Shown here in pieces: positions 55,813-64,000 of a stretch of DNA of 64,000 nucleotides. The DNA is from Dipteris shenzhenensis (taxonomy: Eukaryota > Polypodiophyta > Polypodiopsida > Gleicheniales). The stretch lies in assembly GCA_047967505.1 (NCBI GenBank), contig CM106538.1; one strand, given 5' to 3'. The notes beneath the pieces are model-generated. The model was not told where the DNA came from. It made no database searches and was given only the letters and a program-made list of their open reading frames with translations. The stretch's first letter is position 1. Each line of letters begins with the position of its first letter. The position numbers and the translations under genes were made by a program.

Positions 55813-56976
55813 TTAAACTGGTTTGGTGTCGAATTGCAAACTCTGCATGAGAGTATGCCTTGCCAGATGTCGCCCGCCAAAACGATGGAAGCTGTAATGG
55901 GGGTACCAAAACCTGGTTGTTATCATATCCTCGAACGCTACAATGTAATGTGATGGCAAGTTCCGACAGCGGAGGTAAAATCTGAGGATCCTTTGAAGCG
56001 GCGGCCCCTTGTCAAGGTCAAAATTGAGCGGCTTGGTGGCGTTGGCCTCGTGCTCTTCCTTTGTCATTGGTACTTGCTCAATTAAGAATAAAATTAATTT
56101 GAAGAAGTGGCAAGTTGCCATGACTGCCATTGCCGGGACGTCCTTGTGGCGTCGGCAATACTCCCTCATATATTCACACTGCTCTGCCAGCGTAAAAAAT
56201 GTGCGGTTATGCACCGGAAAATTAAATCTGTGCCCTGGATCTTCAAGATATTCCTTACGGAATTCTTGAGCTGTTTGGCGGCGAGGCACTGGGAAGTACA
56301 GGGGATTGATGCGTAGGTGCTGAGGGGCATAGCAATAGCGTTTCCAATATAAGGGGCGCTTGAGCCAGGGGATTCTCCATTTGGGCTGTATGCCCATATC
56401 GGCTTCTGTGATAACATCCAAATTGGCATTTAATGGATCCCATCCTCCACGGCTGGTCTTTGGGTGTGCCTGCCGCCATTTGTGAAAGGACATATCTGCC
56501 AGCTGCGTTTGCAAGCAGATATTCATGCATTCCAGTTTAGTCTGGCATATTTCAAAAACCTTTCCCTCATATTGGTGTATGATCATCGGATTGGTGAGGG
56601 AAAATGATTTATTTAATTCTTGAAAAAATCCTAGGTGCGGGTCAAAATTGGCGGGGAGGTCTCGCTGAAACAATTCCTCTTGCTGCAACAGTGTAGCCGG
56701 ATTTGTATTATGAAACAATCGTAGGCCGTAGTACGGGATACGCTGGCGATGGAAATATTTATTTAGGCGTTGCACTAGGGACCACCCTTGGGAAGTGGAA
56801 GGCTGGTTAGTTGGCTCATAAAGGGGAGTTAGTAAATTTATGAGGCGAGGTATTGGTGTATCTAATTCTATTTTCTCAAAAGATAGGTTAGTTGTTCTAG
56901 GAGAAGGTGGGGGTGGTGGTTGGTCCTCTAAATTGGGTTCAGGGTGCTCCTCCACTGAGTTTGAACTGTCAGGCAT
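55813..56976 (-). CDS. Unknown 387-aa ORF before a 3' LTR, right arm
   Basis: Mirror of 54,128-55,291, also uninterrupted. It differs at residues in PDS-S/T-NS, FE-K/Q-IEL and DPH-L/P-GF. Retention of the frame in both copies, with three replacements in 387 codons, suggests very recent duplication; it does not by itself prove selection. Confidence 0.65.
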   Translation of the reverse strand: MPDSSNSVEEHPEPNLEDQPPPPPSPRTTNLSFEKIELDTPIPRLINLLTPLYEPTNQPSTSQGWSLVQRLNKYFHRQRIPYYGLRLFHNTNPATLLQQEELFQRDLPANFDPHLGFFQELNKSFSLTNPMIIHQYEGKVFEICQTKLECMNICLQTQLADMSFHKWRQAHPKTSRGGWDPLNANLDVITEADMGIQPKWRIPWLKRPLYWKRYCYAPQHLRINPLYFPVPRRQTAQEFRKEYLEDPGHRFNFPVHNRTFFTLAEQCEYMREYCRRHKDVPAMAVMATCHFFKLILFLIEQVPMTKEEHEANATKPLNFDLDKGPPLQRILRFYLRCRNLPSHYIVAFEDMITTRFWYPHYSFHRFGGRHLARHTLMQSLQFDTKPV

Positions 56977-57080
56977 GGGAATATCATCTGTTTGTGGCGG
57001 CGCTCCTTTTATTGGATCATTCTTTACAAATCTTTCTTGTTGCGCCGCGTACTCCTCTTCCGAGAGATCATCTGGGTACG

Positions 57081-57389
57081 CTACGTGTTCCGTATGGAAC
57101 TGGATACGTTGTCGTGTTGAATGGCCACGAGCTGATCAGAGATTTTGTTGTAAAGGACCAGTATCCCACTGGGGTGATACTGTCCTGCTGTACTTCGTAG
57201 TAAATGTTGTCGTGTAAGATTGGCCAAAAGATAACCTTCTGTTTGCATCCATGCCCTGCTGTTGCTGATCAGCTCCGGTTCAAGTACGTAGTCCAGGAGA
57301 CCATCTGGTTTTTGTAGCTCGATGAACTCCTCGGTGTCATCGAAGTTACATGATTCTGATAGCACTATATTCCATGCTTGAAAGTTCAA
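57081..57389 (-). CDS. Unknown ORF upstream of the 387-aa ORF, right arm
   Basis: Mirror of 53,715-54,023 with one replacement (Val for Ala near the C-terminus). Probably the N-terminal part of the same protein, separated by a frameshift. Confidence 0.4.
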   Translation of the reverse strand: MNFQAWNIVLSESCNFDDTEEFIELQKPDGLLDYVLEPELISNSRAWMQTEGYLLANLTRQHLLRSTAGQYHPSGILVLYNKISDQLVAIQHDNVSSSIRNT

Positions 57390-57403
57390 GACCAGTGGAT
57401 GGA

Positions 57404-57930
57404 GCGAAGGTTTGTATATGTCAATTGGGTCAAGGAGATAATAATACTTTGTTTGCCAGCAGCAGCCATAAGGAGGAGGCGACAGTCCTAGGCGAGGGCA
57501 ACGTGAGCCAGCGACTTAAGTGCAGCAGCAAGTTGCTGCAGCAGGTGGCAGCAAGGCACCATACAGGCGGCTATAGCCAGCGGGAGCAGCGTGAGCATCC
57601 AGCCACGCACAATCAACGTCATCTACCAAGCAGGGCATCAAGGCCAATAGGCGGGGGGTAGCGTGGGCTGGCGGCAGCAAGAAGCAGCAACGACAGCACC
57701 TGCAGGCCACAGCAAGCTCGCCATACAGGCGTGGCAATAGCCAGCAGCAAGGCGGGGGTAGTGTGGGCGCATCCAAGCACAGGAGACCAGTGACAAGGTA
57801 GAAGGGGGGTGCAGCAGTGGACGACAGGCCATTTGAAGACTTGTTGATTGGGATTTGTTGTGTTTGTTCACTGACAAGAAGTGCTCTTGTTCCAAATCTT
57901 TCTTTGTTGTAAGACTTTCAACCAAGCAAA
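57404..57930. other. GC-rich insert, right arm
   Basis: Mirror of 53,174-53,700. GCAGC-rich, with no protein domain recognised. Confidence 0.45.
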
Positions 57931-58693
57931 TTGAACCCTTTTGTGCAGCGTAGGCGACCAGGCTGGGGCAGCATGGGCATAACCAACAGAGGCGCAACCT
58001 CCATAGCAACCAGCACGCATAGGCATCGCTTCTGCGCGAGGGCAGCGTGGTCGTCAGGCAGGGGTGCAGCCAAGAACATCTCCAAGCAAGTGGATAATGC
58101 ACCAGTCGAACAAGGTGTGAATGAGGGGAATGTGCAGCCAGATCTTGCTGAAGATCCTGCTGAAAATGCCAGGGCAGCAAGCTGCAAATCAAGATCATTG
58201 GGTTAGAAGGTCTAGCCGTGTGTCCCGTCCACATGTGCGGTTTGTTCCAAGTGTTGATTATGTTATGCTCACAGATTGTGATGAGCCCTCATGCTATGAA
58301 GAGGCTATGCAAAGGGATGACAAAAAGAAGTGGGAGAAAGCCATGCATTCAAAAATGGACTCCCTCATTAAGAATGCTACTTGGGATTAGTGCATTTGCC
58401 AAAAGGCAAGAAATTGCTTCCAAAAAAGTGGGTTTTCAAGCTCAAGGTCACTCCTGGTGATACTTTGCACAAGTATAAGGCACGGTTAGTTGCCAAGGGC
58501 TTCAAGCAAGAGAAAGTGATGGACTTTGATGAGATCTTCTCACTTGTGGTGAAATTAAACACTTTGCGTACTGTGGTGGGACTGGTTGCACCTGAGGACA
58601 TGGAGCTTGTCCATATGGATGTCAAAACAGCATTCCTCCACAGGGATTTGCATGAGGAAAACTATATGCAGCAGCCAAAGGGTTTTGCAATGC

Positions 58694-58694
<1 letters not shown>
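57931..58694 (+). pseudogene. Copia RT fragment, right arm
   Basis: The linker before RT (NAPVEQGVNEGNVQPDLAED) shifts frame near 58,170 into RRSSRVSRPHVRFVPS, VMLTDCDEPSCYEEAMQRDD and KKKWEKAMHSKMDSLIKNAT. A second frameshift follows at 58,385-58,390. RT then continues: LPKGKKLLPKKWVFKLKV, HKYKARLVAKGFKQEKVMDF, VAPEDMELVHMDVKTAFLH and ENYMQQPKGF. This is the classic copia RT N-terminal half, but the motif D-V-E-T-A-F has Lys instead of Glu in this arm. The frame ends in the (GA)n tract. The YVDD catalytic box is absent. Confidence 0.88.

Positions 58695-58729
<35 letters not shown>
58695..58729. repeat. (AG)n microsatellite, right arm
   Basis: 35 bp, 6 bp longer than the mirror tract. It marks the abrupt end of copia RT homology. 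Confidence 0.95.
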
Positions 58730-58732
<3 letters not shown>

Positions 58733-59080
58733 TGGTGGATGTGTGACTGAGTGGTTAGGGGCACACCACAACCACTTTAAAATATTTTCTTACAAATTTT
58801 ATATTGAAAATGAGTATAAAGTGTTGAATGAAAGGAAGACGTGATGACCCCAAAACCCTCCCAAACCTTTCCCCAACCCATACCTATTGACCAAAACCAT
58901 TTCCACCTCCTAAAATCACTTTTTTGTCTCTCTATTCAACTTTTTTTCCTAATGTTTTCAAAGCCACACTAGTGCACCCTTATCATTGTTCATCTTCCAA
59001 ACCCATCATTTTGTTGCCATCACTACTTCCTTGTCTTAACTTCTTTCATATTATTTCTACTCTTTTACTTACAGTGTATC
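58730..59080. other. No gene recognised, right arm
   Basis: AT-rich spacer between the copia fragment and the small ORF. Mirror: 52,030-52,380. Confidence 0.5.
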
Positions 59081-59344
59081 ATGCCTCCATTGGAAGATGT
59101 CACCAATAGAAAACGTAAAAGTGTAGTGCAAGTGGACATTCCACCTATGTATGCTACAACACGTCAGTGCAATGGTAACAAGGTACTTGACAAACAATCA
59201 TTGGACCATCTACGGGCAATTGGAGCAAAGTACATTGATTTGTGGAGCATTGGTGGTCTCTATCTAGTGGATCCTCATACCGGTACAACTATGTTTTATG
59301 TTTTTTGGGGAAGTTTCGTTCACTCTATGAAATCTCTTTTTTAG
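59081..59344 (+). CDS. Small unknown ORF, right arm
   Basis: 87 residues: MPPLEDVTNRKRKSVVQVDI, then HLRAIGAKYIDLWSIGGLYL. The first 65 residues look protein-like and the last 20 (VFWGSFVHSMKSLF) do not. It is followed by a 53-bp direct repeat containing GGTATCTACATTTTATGAAA (59,367 and 59,591). Not recognised. It may be an exon or a relic. Confidence 0.3.
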   Translation: MPPLEDVTNRKRKSVVQVDIPPMYATTRQCNGNKVLDKQSLDHLRAIGAKYIDLWSIGGLYLVDPHTGTTMFYVFWGSFVHSMKSLF

Positions 59345-59366
59345 GTTTTTTTTTTGTACAGTTTAT

Positions 59367-59640
59367 GGTATCTACATTTTATGAAAGGATTTGCAAGTGT
59401 AATTGTTTCTCCCAAATATTTTAATGATGTATTTCCAAATTATTTCTTTGAAAATGTATCAACTTTGGTTTTGTTGAGGCTTATGATATGTATACGATTT
59501 GAAAAGATTGAGAAAATGTAAGTGTTTCTTTTCAAAGATTGTAATTATGTATGAGTACATCCTTACATTCAAGTTTTGTGTAAAGTTCATGGTATCTACA
59601 TTTTATGAAAGGATTTGCAAGTGTAACTGTTTCTCAAGGG
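59367..59640. repeat. ~50-bp direct repeat, right arm
   Basis: GGTATCTACATTTTATGAAA and the following 30 bases occur at 59,367 and 59,591, 224 bp apart, with one or two differences. Mirrored in the left arm near 51,480-51,743. Confidence 0.8.
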
Positions 59641-59697
59641 CTATGTGGCCCAAGGATGTACTTACCAATCGTACTACAATGATGCCTGATTGAAGTA

Positions 59698-61845
59698 GTG
59701 CAGTTTGACACCATAACCATACCAGCACAAAATGTCCATGCTCGAGGGCTCGCCCTCAATTTTATTGTGCTCATTGTGGCAGATGGAGTAACCATGACAC
59801 CAATTCGTGTAGATATCCCCGAAGTACAAATCAAATCACATATCAGCCACAACAACAATTGGTGTTACCTGCACCACCACCCACTGCTTCCATGCAAGTG
59901 TAGACGGCCACACAAGGTCAAACTCTTGGGATGTATCAAGTCTAGGAAGCACCTTTACCACCACGTGTATTACCACCACAACCTCCTCTGCCTAGAATTA
60001 CACCGATATGACATATAGTTGCTAAGGACGGCAGTGAATGGGAATACCATGATCAAGGGACAATCCAATACGAATAGCCCTTTTGGGATGAAGCTAGCCA
60101 ATCATGGCAGTACTATATTGTATCCCAGGAAGACGGCCCTGTCCCGGTCTACCAAGCAGCACCCCAATCACAACCACGGGATATCAATAGCACCGTGCAA
60201 CAACCACCTATGATTTGCTTTCATTGTCAAGGTCCGCATCGTGTGGCTGAATGCCCGATCAAAGCTGCTGCTATGCAAGCCCAACAACAACCTCTTGTGC
60301 AAGCTCAACTACCCCCACTCTAGGCCTTGTGCCAAGGTTGTGGTGTTGAACACTTGTACAAGAATTGTCCTTTACGAGCAACGAATCCACCACCACCTCA
60401 CTCAAGGAATACCAATGTAAATCTGCGGAGCATTCACCTAGCCGCTATGGGAGAAACCACTAAATGTTATCACACGGTCCCAGGCTAGGACACAAGGTGA
60501 AACCAAGTCAGCGAGAAGACGCAGACCAAGAGGATCTAGGCAATTTGGTAAGGTTACAAACGCAGTCATCATCCAAAGCGGTTCGGATGAGGACACTGCA
60601 ATGATTGTTACTACATCTAGCGGGACCCAAACCGATGGAGACGTCCTGGTGCAACCACTGCCCAAATCCAATATGCCAAAAGGATTAGGGAAATATCGCC
60701 CTGGCCCCTACCCAGATCCTATAGAGGAAAAGAGAAAGTTGCAAGAAGCTCGGGCCTTGGTACGCGAGTGCGAAGAGAAATTTGAGCAACACCTGCAGGC
60801 AAGCAGAGGACCCAATTCTGTCCACCCCTCCATGATTCAGGCTAGTCAGGGGGGTCATGACCTAAGGATACCAGATGTAGTAGTAGAAGATGCTGCATCT
60901 AAAGAATCCGAAGATGAAGGCCCCAGCCTGATGGATCGAATGTTCAGCGATGTGCAAAATACTCCTACACTGTCGGAGATACCTGAACATCATCTTGCAG
61001 TTCCATTTGAACTAGAGGCTCCTAGTGAATTTTCATATGGTTTTGATGAGTCTCCACCAACAACGGAGTTTCATACTCTAGTACCACGAGACATAGTTGG
61101 TTTGTCAGCATTCCTATCCACAAAGATCGAAATGCCAATTGCAACCCTATTGCAAGCAAATCCTATTCTTTGGAGAGATCTTTCGGATTGGATGACAAGT
61201 AGATTGCCATCCACAAGACAGCAAGTACCCGCTCCCCCTAAGGTTGAAGAAGTCACTCAACCGATAACTGTAACAAGTCCCACACCAGGCCCAATACCCA
61301 AGGTTCCTCTTAACAAGATGGGAGATTACTATGAGAGTGATGACACAAATGCCACAATTCCTATCACTTGCCAAGGGAAGGTAGTTATAGCTATCTTAGA
61401 CAGCGGTTCCAGAGTCAGTGTGGTAACCAAACAATGTTGGGAGCAGTGGGGAAAGCCAGCATTTGACAGCATGACCCTAGTGGTTAAGCTTGCAGATGGT
61501 ACAACCACCCGTCCCATGGGGATTATCAGAGACATGAAGGTGAAAGCCTTCCACCTGTCATACCGAGTGGCATTCGAGGTGATGGATTTCTCTCGCGGGA
61601 CCGAATCCTACGATGTCATTCTAGGATGACCCTTCATGAGGACCTCCAGATTGGTACATGACTGGCACACAAACTATATATACTTGAGAAAGGATGGTCA
61701 AGCACTAAAGATAGACCTACGCACGTGGAAATCTCATCCCACAGCAGGAGACTTATTCCAGGTAGACTCGAACACTACTCAAAGAACTGCATCCGTCAAC
61801 GTCTACCATACTTTTCCGACACACAGAGGAGAAGAGAATGGCTAG
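59698..61845 (+). pseudogene. Ty3/gypsy gag-protease, right arm
   Basis: Gag remnants from about 59,698 lead to two zinc knuckles of the form C-x2-C-x3-H-x4-C: CFHCQGPHRVAEC (60,216-60,254) and CQGCGVEHLYKNC (60,330-60,368), with a TAG just before the second. After a frameshift a long frame (open from about 60,480; Met at 60,601) encodes a basic then acidic linker, KIEMPIATLLQANPILWRDL, the retropepsin loop AILDSGSRVSVVTKQCWEQW (D-S-G) and FSRGTESYDVILG. A TGA at 61,627 replaces the residue after ILG, and the frame continues to 61,845 (PFMRTSRLVHDW). RT and integrase are missing. It is the best-preserved relative of the inverted segment at 8,030-8,822. Confidence 0.88.
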
Positions 61846-62563
61846 GTTGTTGTTGATGGATTATCATGGATGCTGGACATGGTTTGATGTGGCTTATATG
61901 TGGTGGCATGTTACTTGGATGCCACATGCCAGTTGTTCATGGACTTGATTGTCTTTCAGTACATTATTGCGCCTCTTTCACACCATTGGATACAAATAGC
62001 CCACAATACCATGCATTGTCTATCCGACGATTCGCGATGAGCGCCAATTTGTAGCCCTTGGATATTCACATGCTCGAGAATACTTGCATTGAATACTATC
62101 GCACATCCGATGGTTCACAATGAGTGCTACTTTTTGGCCCTTGGATCTTCACATGCCCGAGAATGATTGCACCCACCCATCCAATGGCTCATCACCATTC
62201 CTTAATACACACCGTCAGATGTCTTCGTGTGCGAGCTTGCCATGTAAGTTGATTTGGGATCAAAGCACATGAGCATTAACACATGTTGTCATCTAGCACT
62301 CTCCTTCAATGCTGGATCCAATGGCCTTCCTTCAACGAACCATGCCCACCATTGATCAAAATGTCATTTTTGGACATTCACTTTGGAAACGGGGATAGAA
62401 GGGGGGTGTATTTTAACTCCACCAATGAGGCGGAGCCTTGCTTTCCATGGTATTTTTAATGCTCTCCTCACCCCATTGGCCCATTTCTTAATCATGAGAT
62501 TAGAAACTTGCTTAAAAATTAATGAATAAGGCCCTTTCTGAGCTCAAAATTCCCCTAATGTAA
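61846..62563. other. No gene recognised, right arm
   Basis: Mirror of 48,547-49,264. No coding signal, with two similar ~80-bp blocks near 62,060 and 62,150. Confidence 0.5.
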
Positions 62564-63734
62564 TCTGTGCAATGCATGACATTTCTTCACCTTGCAGACT
62601 GATATCGTCGGTCGTACTCCCACGGTTGCAGAGATGGGATATCACCAGCATCACAACAGGCATGAGACATGGGAGCACTTCTACGATGAGGGCCTCATCT
62701 CCGAGGAGCAGTATCGCCATGCCATGAGGTTCGGTGATGAGCAGGTAAGTAATAAGTTTATTTTTGTATAAGCAAGTTTTATTTATATGATAATTAGTAT
62801 TACGTACTAATACATGCATGTGGTTATGCATGGATCTGTGTAGGTGGCAGGCGATGACGACGAGCATGTTTGAGCAGTTGAGCAGAGTCGGACTAGTGTT
62901 AGTCATCTTTTTACAAGAGTCGTCTTCTTTTTTGTACATATTGATGAGAATGATATATAAGAACTAAGTCAATTTTCATATACTTTTAATTACAAGTGTA
63001 AATGATCTCTATTTTGTGAAGTTCCTAATGTATATGGATTGTTTTCAAAAGTTTCATATGCTTATAAAGTTGATGTTTTCAAAGTTTGAATTTGCATGCT
63101 TTCCTAGTTCTCAAAATTCAACACTCACATGAGCGATTCATACACAACATCGCATTGATCGCATCGTTGCTATCTTTGTGCAAACATTTTTGGATTGCTT
63201 GGGTCATAGCATCCAAACATACTTTCACAAAGCTATCACAAATGTGAATGAGATGTCAACTTAAATGAATGATTTACATGGCATCATACTATTGCATTGG
63301 TACCATATATAGTCTCATGAGTTGTTTTATTTGTCGAGTTTTTTAAGTTTCAAGTTGTGTATACTTCTAATGTTTAAGTACATTCTCGATGCAATCGAGC
63401 ATGGGCAAAAAAAGCAGGGAGCTGCAGGTTTTGGAATTGCAGCTTCAAAATGGGAGCTGCAATTTAAAACCTGCAGCTCCTTCCTTTTTTTTTAAATTAC
63501 ACAGACAGTGTCTATAGGCATGGCTATATGCGCGTTTGCGTGATTTATGACACTCGTATAGATGCGTGTATAGACGCGCCTATAGACCATGTATAAACGC
63601 GCATATAGACGCGCCTATAGATGCTCGTCTGTAGATGTGGTCTCAGACGCACATACAGGCACGCATGACACTGTCTGTGCATAGTGCATAGGCCGCATCT
63701 ATTTGCGCACTTGTGATGCCTTCCTCTTGTGTTG
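62564..63734 (+). mobile_element. CACTA 3' fragment, right arm
   Basis: Exons 62,598-62,744 and 62,844-62,873 match the second and third exons of the CACTA gene at 31.3-32.7 kb, with conserved splice sites. The third exon has lost most of its Asp tract and ends at a TGA. The hairpin at 63,414-63,485, subterminal repeats (63,500-63,720; TATAGACGCGCC words) and a decayed terminus at 63,734 follow. Confidence 0.88.
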
Positions 63735-64000
63735 TTTACAAAGAAAAACTAATAGATGTTGGTGATATGTTTAAGCTAGAGTGATGACTAAACATTTTAT
63801 TACACAAGAGGTTTTTTCCTCTAGTGACTTGGAGATGTATATACAATATTTGGTGGCCTCATGACTCATTGTATACATACTTGCATAGAGATGTTAGCAA
63901 AGAGGGCCCAACGTTGACATGAGATACTGAGCTTTTGTCCTGATGTTGTGGTTGAGGCATCTACAAACTATTATTTTCCTCCATGGTCGAGAATTTTTTT

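Larger units (their letters stand above)
55556..64000 (-). repeat. Right arm of giant palindrome
   Basis: Reverse complement of 47,110-55,548. It continues past the end of the window: the last bases (CCATGGTCGAGAATTTTTTT) still pair with 47,110-47,129. Confidence 0.97.

Noticed and set aside
58738-58770. tRNA-like text GTGACTGAGTGGTTAGGGG
   Set aside because: It resembles the start of a Ser/Leu tRNA, but no B box, anticodon arm or acceptor pairing follows, and it is mirrored only because of the palindrome.

Overview
The window is nuclear DNA from a land plant with a large, repeat-rich genome. Supporting signs are plant-type transposon families (En/Spm CACTA with TNP2, DUF4218 and DUF4216 modules, PIF/Harbinger, Ty1/copia, Ty3/gypsy), spliceosomal introns with GT..AG borders, long AT-rich gene-free stretches, and one apparent host gene encoding a MACPF-type protein with a jacalin-like tail. 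MACPF genes of this sort are known from ferns and other non-seed plants, so I lean towards a fern or similar lineage. The sequence alone does not settle the species.

Layout. 1-7,450: degenerate repeats, a relic coding region and a short inverted-repeat element. 7,450-12,640: a broken Ty3/gypsy element whose gag-protease segment is inverted in place, followed by RT, RNase H and integrase remnants and, unusually, a second retropepsin-like ORF downstream of the integrase. 12,640-19,700: no convincing genes, but a (TG)n tract, a 97-bp tandem duplication, a near-perfect 30-bp palindrome and a 1.2-kb fold-back structure. 19,700-21,900: fragments of an unclassified LTR element and a GGCCAT-rich repeat array. 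21,800-24,000: a reverse-strand copia gag with tRNA-Met primer site and LTR. 24,000-28,700: short repeats, a possible SINE head and a copia crumb. 28,700-33,580: a 5'-truncated CACTA element with an apparently intact three-exon second gene, subterminal repeats and a 3' terminal repeat. 33,650-35,620: a second GGCCAT array and a copia integrase relic. 35,759-37,410: the MACPF gene on the minus strand, in a GC-richer island. 38,700-39,410: an array of TTTTGGAT/ATCCAAAA hairpins. 39,467-42,661: a 3.2-kb reading frame of an unusual DDE-like (DUF7869-like) protein, interrupted only by seven in-frame stops. 43,319-44,405: a HARBI1 transposase pseudogene. 46,100-47,110: copia RNase H relic.

From about 47,110 to the end of the window the DNA is one enormous palindrome: two arms of at least 8.4 kb joined by a 7-bp spacer at 55,549-55,555. 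Each arm carries, from the centre outwards, an LTR and an upstream unknown ORF (387 aa), a copia RT fragment, a microsatellite, a small unknown ORF, a gypsy gag-protease gene and the 3' end of a CACTA element. The arms differ at only about a dozen positions that I noticed, mostly transitions, plus a 6-bp microsatellite length change. That argues for a true but recent inverted duplication, although a fold-back assembly artefact must be excluded.

Functionally, almost everything is transposon-derived and most copies are decayed by stop codons consistent with C-to-T change. The best candidates for intact products are the CACTA second gene, the MACPF gene, the retropepsin-like ORF after the gypsy integrase and the 387-aa ORF of the palindrome.
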